Source: Caldilineaceae bacterium (lineage in GTDB: Bacteria; Chloroflexota; Anaerolineae; Caldilineales; Caldilineaceae). Taken from it: a stretch of 64,000 nucleotides of DNA. Shown one piece after another: positions 58,112-64,000 of this stretch; position 1 is the first letter of the stretch, and the number at the start of each line of letters is the position of its first letter. The DNA is taken from positions 1 to 64,000 of the forward strand of contig JAJDXQ010000006.1 in NCBI GenBank assembly GCA_022823185.1, in the 5' to 3' direction. The position numbers and the translations under genes were made by a program. The notes beneath the pieces were generated by a model. That model did no database searches. It worked only from the letters and a program-made list of their open reading frames with translations, and had not been told where the DNA came from.

Positions 58112-58825
58112 TCAAGCGGCTGGCTGCTCAGTCAACTTCACAAAAAGGCACTTCGCCAGCGAACGGCCGATAATCTTCACCAGTCCCCCCGGATCGCCCT
58201 GTGGGGAACTATCTTCGACCTGCACAATGCTCGGCCCGTCAAAAGGTTCAACATTCAAGACTTTGACCCGATATCCCGGTACCAGGTTCATCTGAGACAG
58301 ATACCGCAACATCGGCGCGTTATGGTTGGCCACGCGCCGCAATTCACCCGACTGCCCCGGTTCAAGATCGGCGAGTCTGACTAGATTCTCGCTCAGTATC
58401 CGGCCGTCCTCGCTCGGCACAGGATCGCCATGCGGACAGTGGGTCGGGAAGTTGCACAATACCTCCATGCGCTTCTCGAACTCCGCGCTGATGGCATGCT
58501 CCAACCGCATCGCTTCCGCCTTCACCTGATCCCAGGTAAAGCCCATCACCTCAATCAAAAACACCTCCAGCAGCCGGTGTCTTCGAAGCAACTGCAACGC
58601 GGCCAGGCGACCCTGATCGGTCAACTGTATGCCCGTCCGCGTCGAGCGCACGACATGGCCGGTCTCCGTCAGCCGTTTCGCCATGCTGCTCGCGGCAGCC
58701 GACGATACGTCCATCTTCTGCGCCAGCACAGAGGTGGAGATTCTGTCGTGCGTCTCGCTCAGTTCGTAAATCGCCACCAGATAGTCGAGCATCCCATCGG
58801 TGATGATGTTGCAGAAAGTGCGCAT
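58112..58825 (-). CDS. DtxR/MntR-family metal-dependent transcriptional repressor
   Basis: A 237-residue regulator. The N-terminal winged helix is [20 protein letters not shown] then [19 protein letters not shown]; the metal-binding dimerisation domain has [17 protein letters not shown] and HCPHGDPVP, and the C-terminal part is an SH3/FeoA-like domain ([20 protein letters not shown]). It is expected to bind Fe(II) or Mn(II) and repress target promoters. Its stop touches the start region of the ccmH-like gene, giving a regulator-ccmH-ccmG transcript. The AT-rich sequence before its start (58826-58895) may hold its own operator. Confidence 0.88.
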   Translation of the reverse strand: MRTFCNIITDGMLDYLVAIYELSETHDRISTSVLAQKMDVSSAAASSMAKRLTETGHVVRSTRTGIQLTDQGRLAALQLLRRHRLLEVFLIEVMGFTWDQVKAEAMRLEHAISAEFEKRMEVLCNFPTHCPHGDPVPSEDGRILSENLVRLADLEPGQSGELRRVANHNAPMLRYLSQMNLVPGYRVKVLNVEPFDGPSIVQVEDSSPQGDPGGLVKIIGRSLAKCLFVKLTEQPAA

Positions 58826-59047
58826 GATCGCTATAGTTCAACCGTTGGGAGACATAAAGGCAGTACAGTCAATTGCTAAATTATAGTATGTTGTCCGCCC
58901 CCTGTCAATGCGCCAACGATCCAGTTTTTGGCCATTGACCTGCGGGTTCCCGCATTCTTTGCGCTGGCGCGGATGTTGCGCGATGCAGTGCGCCATTCTG
59001 TCTCGCCTACCGGCCCTCCCGTTTCCGGCTTCCATGGAGAGACGCCC
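58826..59047. promoter_or_regulatory. Divergent promoter region of the metal regulator
   Basis: An AT-rich segment at 58855-58892 (AATTGCTAAATTATAGTATG) stands out from GC-rich surroundings and would suit the regulator's promoter; no palindrome fits a DtxR box with confidence. No gene seen. Confidence 0.35.
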
Positions 59048-59713
59048 ATGCAGCGCCGAATCATCGACTTGAGCTACCCTCTCGCTCCTTCGACACCACC
59101 GTTTCCCGGTGATTCTCCGGTGGCAGTCCAGATCCAGACTTCCATCCCTGCAGGCATTCCTCCCGGAACGCCAGGATACATGAATACCAGCGCCCTGCGC
59201 ACTTCCCTCCATACCGGGACGCACATGGATGCCTTCTTCCACTTTTATCATGGGCGGTCAACCATCGACCAGATCCCTCTACAACAGTGTCTGGGTCCGG
59301 CCCTGTTGCTCGATCTCTCCAAGAGACGAGCAAGCGAGGTGATCGCCGAGGAGGATCTGGCTCCCCACCGGCAGGCCATCCACCGAACCCCTAAAGTCAT
59401 TCTCAACACCGGTTGGTCGCAAAACTGGGGCAATTCGCTTTATTTCACCGAATATCCAGCACTGACCGCGAACGCCGCCCGCTTCCTCGTAAACTGCGGC
59501 ATAGAACTGGTTGGAGTCGATACTCCCTCGGTAGACTATGCGCCCAACGACGCACACTTCATACTCTTGGGCAATGAAGTTCTCATCGTTGAAAACCTGA
59601 CCAACCTCGATCAGATCGGCCAGTCGCTATTTGATTTCGCGGCGCTGCCTCTCAAGATCACAGGCCGGGACGGATCCCCCGTGCGGGCGATCGCCATCGC
59701 CGGGGAGACGTAG
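59048..59713 (+). CDS. Cyclase-family (kynurenine formamidase-like) metal hydrolase
   Basis: A 221-residue protein of the putative cyclase family (PF04199). ATG 59048 with GGAGAG upstream gives normal length; the frame is open earlier. The divalent-metal motif is LHTGTHMDAFFHF (family HxGTHxDAPxH, here with Phe where Pro is usual), and GVDTPSVDYAPNDAHFILL then IVENLTNLDQI complete the site. Members hydrolyse formamides, lactones or cyclic imides; the substrate is unknown. Divergent from the metal regulator. Confidence 0.85.
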   Translation: MQRRIIDLSYPLAPSTPPFPGDSPVAVQIQTSIPAGIPPGTPGYMNTSALRTSLHTGTHMDAFFHFYHGRSTIDQIPLQQCLGPALLLDLSKRRASEVIAEEDLAPHRQAIHRTPKVILNTGWSQNWGNSLYFTEYPALTANAARFLVNCGIELVGVDTPSVDYAPNDAHFILLGNEVLIVENLTNLDQIGQSLFDFAALPLKITGRDGSPVRAIAIAGET

Positions 59714-59975
59714 TATGCCTGGCCCCACGCCCCCACTCGCATGCGCCGCGCCGTACGTGGCAAAGCCCCACAAAAGCACAAACGTAAGCCGAGAAAAACC
59801 CGGAGGCGAACCGCGTAACGCGCCTGTTTCAGACCCCTCTGCAATTTCTATGACCCGCAAAACTGGACTGACCAACAGCTGTGCTGGTAGGATGATCTCT
59901 CTTGCGCCTGGTCTCAGTCTTGCCGCCGCGCTGGCGCGCATTCACCGCGGTCGCGTTCCCACGGAGCAACAGAAC
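59714..59975 (+). other. Leader of the sugar-dehydrogenase gene
   Basis: No gene in 262 bases; a GGAG-containing ribosome site lies at 59962-59966. Nothing else is seen. Confidence 0.35.
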
Positions 59976-61283
59976 ATGAAAGTTAAAGCCTACAGGAGTA
60001 TCTGCGCACTGCTCGCCGCAGTCGTCTTCGCCGCGTGCGCCTCGCCCTCTTCTCCCAGTCCTCAGCAGTCGGCTGCCAACGGGGCAGATGTCTCTACACC
60101 TACCTCGGCGCCAGCCCAAACACCGGCCGAGACTCCGTCAAACGCTGCTGCAGAAACCAGCACGCCGGTGCCCGCACCCGATTCCCAACCGGCGCCTGTT
60201 TGGCCTGATATTGTTCTTGTCGAGACACTTTCCGGCCTGAGAAATCCTGTTGACTTCGCCCACGCCCGCGATGGCTCCGGACGAGTCTATGTGGTTGAGC
60301 AAATAGGGTTGGTACAGGAGTTCACCAATGGCTCCCAAGGCGAAACCCCGTTCATGGATATCCGCGACCGGGTCAACTGTTGCGGAGAAAGGGGTCTGCT
60401 TGGCATCGCTTTCCCCGCCGACTTTTCCAGCAGCCGAACCCTTTACGTCAACTACACGACCACCGATCCCGGCAGTCTGCATACCCGTGTTTCCCGCTTC
60501 CGTCTCCGCCCAGACTTCCACCAGGTCGATCCTGATTCCGAAGAAATCCTCATGCAGTTCCACCAGCCCTGGCGCAATCACAACGGCGGTCAGATCGCGT
60601 TCGGGCCTGACGGCTATCTCTGGATAGGGACCGGTGACGGCGGCAGCGCAGCCGACCCCCAGGACAACGGGCAGAAGGGCCAGACTCTCCTCGGCAAACT
60701 CCTCCGCATCGACGTCTCTGCTGGCTCCAGTGCCCCTTACTCCGTCCCTGTGGACAACCCTTTTGTCGGAAACGACGACTTTCTCGATGAAATCTGGGCC
60801 TACGGCTTGCGCAACCCCTGGCGCTTCTCCTTCGACCGCGAGACCGGTGACCTCTACATCGCTGATGTAGGCCAGAATGCCTGGGAAGAAGTGAACTTCC
60901 AACCAGCCGATAGCCGCGGCGGCGAAAACTACGGCTGGCGCATCATGGAGGGGCTTCACTGCTTCAATCCCTCTTCCGGTTGCTCCACAGCCGGGCTAAC
61001 CATGCCCGTGGCTGAGTATGACCGCGTCGCCGGACTGTCCATTACCGGCGGGTATGTCTACAGAGGTCAGGACTACTCCTCCCTCCAGGGCATCTACTTT
61101 TTCGCCGACTATGTCACCGGCAATATCTGGGGTCTTAGGCAAGTGAACGGCCTATGGGAGTCCGAACTGCTCCTGGACAGCCCCTACAGCATCAGCAGCT
61201 TCGGTGAAGACGAGGCCGGCAATCTCTACCTCGTTGACTACAGCGGCGCCATCTATCACATTCAGGCCGCCGACCGAAACTGA
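59976..61283 (+). CDS. Lipoprotein glucose/sorbosone dehydrogenase (PQQ-type six-bladed propeller)
   Basis: A 435-residue lipoprotein. ATG 59976 opens a signal ending in a lipobox (VVFAAC) with a Ser/Pro/Thr-rich tether to about residue 75. The catalytic part is a GSDH beta-propeller: GLRNPVDFAHARDGSGRVYVVEQ, GERGLLGIAFPADF, NHNGGQIAFGPDGYLWIGTGDGG, YGLRNPWRFSFDRETGDLYIADVGQNAWEEVN and YRGQDYSSLQGIYFFADYV. The conserved His in NHNGG and Arg of GLRNPW fit PQQ and calcium binding. It would oxidise sugars or aldehydes outside the membrane and feed electrons to the respiratory chain. No PQQ synthesis genes lie nearby. Confidence 0.88.
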   Translation: MKVKAYRSICALLAAVVFAACASPSSPSPQQSAANGADVSTPTSAPAQTPAETPSNAAAETSTPVPAPDSQPAPVWPDIVLVETLSGLRNPVDFAHARDGSGRVYVVEQIGLVQEFTNGSQGETPFMDIRDRVNCCGERGLLGIAFPADFSSSRTLYVNYTTTDPGSLHTRVSRFRLRPDFHQVDPDSEEILMQFHQPWRNHNGGQIAFGPDGYLWIGTGDGGSAADPQDNGQKGQTLLGKLLRIDVSAGSSAPYSVPVDNPFVGNDDFLDEIWAYGLRNPWRFSFDRETGDLYIADVGQNAWEEVNFQPADSRGGENYGWRIMEGLHCFNPSSGCSTAGLTMPVAEYDRVAGLSITGGYVYRGQDYSSLQGIYFFADYVTGNIWGLRQVNGLWESELLLDSPYSISSFGEDEAGNLYLVDYSGAIYHIQAADRN

Positions 61284-61378
61284 GGCACTTCCGTCACAAT
61301 TTTCGTGCGTAGTAACGCCGCGCATGAGTCCCTTCCAATCTGTTTCTGGGAAACCCGGCGTCACCTGGAGGACCCGCT

Positions 61379-62533
61379 ATGGACTATGACCTGATCGTTA
61401 TTGGCGGCGGAATCGTCGGCGCCGCCGCCGCATACCGCGCCGGACAACTGGGCGCCCGCACGCTATTATGCGACCGGCATGACGCTGGCCGCGCCACCGA
61501 CGCAGGCGCAGGCATCCTCGCCCCTGAGAGCAGCACCCGCGACGGGCGCCTCTGGTACGACTTCGCTCTCGATGCCGTCGACTACTATGCCGAACTGATC
61601 GAAAGCCTTGCCGCCGACGGCGTTCCTGACGAAGAGCTCTCCCAAGCCTACAGCCGCTGCTCCAAGTTGACCGTCGCCCTCGATGACGACGAAGCCGCCG
61701 GCCTGGCTGATATGGAGCTTGAGATCTACGCTCGCCAGGAAGAACGCTGCCCGCCCGCCGCGGAGCGCATCCGCCGCATCTCTTCCGCTGAGGCCCGTGA
61801 CGCCTACTTCCCCCTTCTGGCCGACGCCAGCGCAGTCCTGCTCCAGCCGGTCGCCCGCCGGGTCGACGGCCGCCTCATGACCACGGCTCTTGCGCACGGC
61901 CTCCGCCGCCGCGGCGTCCAGACAGTCGACGCTGACGTATCCGCTCTGCTGCTGGAAAACAACCAGGCGCTCGGCGTCCGCACAGCTGGCGGGGATGAAT
62001 TTACGGCCAGCGCCGTACTCATTGCCGGCGGCGCCTGGTCGGATGCCTTCGGCGCCCAGCTCAACGCCCGGATTCCCGTTGCCCCCCAGCGGGGTCAGAT
62101 CATCCACCTCCGTCTCCCCGGGCAGGACAGCAGTTCCTGGTCGATCCTGAGTGGATTCAGCGGCCACTATCAGGTGCCTTGGCCCGACAGTCGCGTCGTC
62201 GTCGGCGCCACCCGCGAGACCGGCAGCGGCTATGTTCCCCACGCAACTGTCGACGGCGTCCAGGAGGTCCTGCGCGAGGCGCTGCGCCTCGCCCCCGGCC
62301 TGCGCAACGCCGCCGTTCATGAAATTCGCGTCGGCCTGCGGCCTTACACCGTCGACCATCTTCCCCTTCTGGGTCCCATCCCCCGTGTGTGCGGCGTCTA
62401 CCTCGCAACCGGCCACGGGCCTACCGGACTTACGCTCGGCCCATACAGCGCAAAGCTGGTGGTCGAGCAAGCTCTGGACCAACCCGTCGCCTGGGATCTG
62501 ACTCCTTTTTCTACATCCCGTTTCGCCCGTTGA
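61379..62533 (+). CDS. FAD-dependent oxidoreductase (ThiO/DadA-like)
   Basis: A 384-residue DAO-superfamily flavoprotein. ADP-binding motif IVIGGGIVGAAAAYRAGQLGA, then TDAGAGILAPESS, and a C-terminal RVGLRPYTVDHLPLLGPIP...LATGHGPTGLTLGPYSAKLV, typical of glycine oxidase and D-amino-acid dehydrogenases. RGQIIHLRLPG is the family's substrate-side strand. GGAGGA precedes ATG 61379. Whether it serves thiamin synthesis or amino-acid breakdown is open; no thi genes are near. Confidence 0.88.
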   Translation: MDYDLIVIGGGIVGAAAAYRAGQLGARTLLCDRHDAGRATDAGAGILAPESSTRDGRLWYDFALDAVDYYAELIESLAADGVPDEELSQAYSRCSKLTVALDDDEAAGLADMELEIYARQEERCPPAAERIRRISSAEARDAYFPLLADASAVLLQPVARRVDGRLMTTALAHGLRRRGVQTVDADVSALLLENNQALGVRTAGGDEFTASAVLIAGGAWSDAFGAQLNARIPVAPQRGQIIHLRLPGQDSSSWSILSGFSGHYQVPWPDSRVVVGATRETGSGYVPHATVDGVQEVLREALRLAPGLRNAAVHEIRVGLRPYTVDHLPLLGPIPRVCGVYLATGHGPTGLTLGPYSAKLVVEQALDQPVAWDLTPFSTSRFAR

Positions 62534-62663
62534 GTCGAAGACGATGCCCTCTCTCGGGCGATCCCCGACCGGATACCGCCACGCTAAACCCGCGTTGCAA
62601 TCCGTCCGCCGCTGACTCCGGCTTTTGCGAACACCTGTAGAAAGGCGTATTCGTGGTATACTC

Positions 62664-63485
62664 ATGAGCATTATGGAAACGACTGAATCAATGGACGCTC
62701 AGCCGCTGACAACTGAGCAACTGGAACAGGCCAAACGATACATCCTGAAAAGCCTGCCGCAGATTCTGGAGCAGTCGCCCGAGTTTGTTGTATTTGTTGA
62801 AGGGGTGGTTGCCGAAAAATTCCCGCGTCGGGATGAATTTGCGCGCCTCCTGGATCAAGTGGAGGCCCATCGGCGGGAAACGCAGGAATACAAGAGAGAA
62901 ACTGATGAGCGCTTCGACAGGATAGACAATCGCTTCGACAAGGTCGACGAACGACTCGACAGGATGGACGATCGCTTCGACAAGGTCGACGAACGACTCG
63001 ACAGGATGGACGATCGCTTCGACAAGATGGACGATCGCTTCGACAAGATGGACGATCGCTTCGACAAGATGGACGATCGCTTCGACAAGATGGACGATCG
63101 CTTTGACGCCCTGGAACTGACTCTGGCGCGCCTTGGCTCACGCTGGGGAATCCACAGCGAAGACCTCTTCCGCAAGACCATGAAGTCCGTCCTTGAGGAG
63201 TCCTTCGAAGCCACAGTGGAGGAGAAGAACCTCCAAGGGGAGCAGTTCGATCTCGTCGTGATGAAGAACGGCGACCACATTCTGATCGAAATCGCTGCCA
63301 GTGTCCGGCGCAATATCCTCGAACGATTGGAACGCAAGAAGAACATCTATACTTCTGAAGTGGGGATAGCGCCGGCGCGGATCATCCTCGCCGTCGGCAC
63401 AATCAACAGCCGCAGCGCGCAGATCATTCGCGATGCTGGATTCGACGTGGTTGAACCCGATGATGATTTCTATGGCGAAGAGTAA
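62664..63485 (+). CDS. Coiled-coil protein with a degenerate PD-(D/E)XK-like domain (DUF3782-like)
   Basis: A 273-residue protein. Residues 80-150 form a long heptad array (DRFDKM/DERLDRM repeated about ten times) predicted to make a coiled coil. The C-terminal 120 residues resemble DUF3782 restriction-fold proteins: RWGIHSEDLFRKTMKSVL, then FDLVVMKNGDHILIEIAAS. The nuclease core would be Asp196 and Glu209-x-Lys, but position 211 is Ala, so the catalytic lysine is missing. TATACT at 62657-62662 lies directly before ATG 62664, leaving the start slightly uncertain (ATG 62673 is an alternative). Confidence 0.65.
   Translation: MSIMETTESMDAQPLTTEQLEQAKRYILKSLPQILEQSPEFVVFVEGVVAEKFPRRDEFARLLDQVEAHRRETQEYKRETDERFDRIDNRFDKVDERLDRMDDRFDKVDERLDRMDDRFDKMDDRFDKMDDRFDKMDDRFDKMDDRFDALELTLARLGSRWGIHSEDLFRKTMKSVLEESFEATVEEKNLQGEQFDLVVMKNGDHILIEIAASVRRNILERLERKKNIYTSEVGIAPARIILAVGTINSRSAQIIRDAGFDVVEPDDDFYGEE
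62904..63110 (+). repeat. In-frame 21-base tandem repeat encoding DDRFDKM heptads
   Basis: Units of the type GACGATCGCTTCGACAAGATG recur about ten times; the last four are identical, which points to recent expansion by slippage or unequal exchange. The unit is a whole number of codons and of coiled-coil heptads. Confidence 0.85.
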
Positions 63486-63649
63486 GTCCCTCCGCTGCTA
63501 AGACAGACCTCGGGCGCACGGCATCGGGCGCGAAACCAGTGCAAGGCTGGACCCGCAGGCCCTGGCCTCAGTGAACTGCCCCACCTTCCACCCCGGATTC
63601 GTAACCTCGTATCAGAATCCATCCACAATGGGCAACCTTTCATACCCCA

Positions 63650-64000
63650 ATGCAACTGAATCCCATAGACGACTCTCTCCCCGCCTCGCCCACGCGTACA
63701 GATTACACAATCAAAGAGATGCCCGAAGACCTGCGCCCCAGAGAAAGACTGGAGTATGTCGGCGCCGGCGCACTGAGCGTCTCCGAACTCCTCGCAATTG
63801 TGCTCCGTACAGGGGGCAAAGGCGAAAACGTCATCCGTCAGTCCGAGCGTCTGCTGACCGAGTTCAACGGGCTGCCCGGCCTGGCGCACGCCAGTTTCGA
63901 AGAGCTGACCAGAGCCCGCGGCGTAGGCAAGGCCAAGGTGACGCAGATCAAAGCCGCCCTTGAATTAGGACGCCGGCTTCTGCTTGCCGCCCCCCAGGAA
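63650..64000 (+). CDS. radC: DNA repair protein RadC homologue (3' partial)
   Basis: The frame from ATG 63650 is open to the window edge and gives 117 residues of the RadC/UPF0758 N-terminal region: [36 protein letters not shown] and a helix-hairpin-helix [21 protein letters not shown]. The metalloprotease-like JAB/MPN domain should lie beyond the window. The function of RadC proteins is uncertain despite the name; in many genomes they are linked to mobile elements. Confidence 0.9.
   Translation, partial: MQLNPIDDSLPASPTRTDYTIKEMPEDLRPRERLEYVGAGALSVSELLAIVLRTGGKGENVIRQSERLLTEFNGLPGLAHASFEELTRARGVGKAKVTQIKAALELGRRLLLAAPQE

Noticed and set aside
62904-63110. CRISPR-like regular repeats
   Set aside because: Units are contiguous without unique spacers, in frame, and encode coiled-coil heptads.

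Overview
This 64 kb window is one contiguous piece of a high-GC bacterial chromosome. It most resembles Chloroflexota (Anaerolineae/Caldilineae-like). That placement is an inference from secreted proteins with long PT-rich linkers, fibronectin-III-like and TolB-like modules, MoxR/VWA pairs, BNR-repeat sialidase-like and PhyH-family genes, and the gene order atpB-E-F-H-A-G-D-C. No rRNA, tRNA, CRISPR array or insertion sequence was recognised. Both ends cut through genes: an amino-acid binding protein on the left and radC on the right.

Layout. 1-2.1 kb: end of an amino-acid ABC binding-protein gene with a terminator, then a small lipoprotein with a Cache-like domain. 2.1-5.4 kb: gene-poor accessory stretch with an internally duplicated terminase-small-subunit-like protein, a stop-interrupted helix-turn-helix pseudogene and low-complexity repeats. 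5.4-14.2 kb: two giant secreted proteins built from the same FN3-like module, one ending in a trypsin-like protease and the other in three six-bladed TolB-like propellers; they bracket a small coiled-coil gene and pheS, which has no pheT beside it. 14.7-20.4 kb (minus): HpcH/HpaI aldolase, SLC12-type transporter coupled to an AlkX/YcaQ-type glycosylase, M20 peptidase. 20.8-26.4 kb (plus): MoxR ATPase, CoxE-like VWA protein, M14 carboxypeptidase, ilvE. 26.4-32.8 kb (minus): orphan binding protein coupled to a glycoside hydrolase, coiled-coil protein, coaD, HAD phosphatase, hemW, and an FHA-winged-helix regulator divergent from a Ser/Thr kinase at 33.2 kb.

34.3-41.5 kb holds a complete F-type ATP synthase operon with a recognisable promoter and a strong terminator. 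41.5-46.9 kb (minus): BNR sialidase-like protein, PD-(D/E)XK-like nuclease and a 1072-residue envelope glycosidase-like protein. 47.4-54.2 kb: proBA with its own promoter, an FGGY kinase, a PhyH-type dioxygenase and an aldehyde dehydrogenase. 54.3-58.8 kb (minus): DOT1-like methyltransferase, rimO, then a tight DtxR/MntR-ccmH-ccmG cluster. 59.0-64.0 kb (plus): cyclase-family hydrolase, glucose/sorbosone dehydrogenase lipoprotein, FAD oxidoreductase, coiled-coil nuclease-like protein with a missing catalytic lysine, and radC.

Convergent gene pairs are separated by strong hairpins, and short dispersed repeats sit in intergenic spaces, including inside the atp operon. The least explained parts are the duplicated terminase-like gene with its decayed surroundings, the FN3/TolB/protease pair, the kinase-FHA regulator pair and the metal-regulator/cytochrome-maturation cluster.
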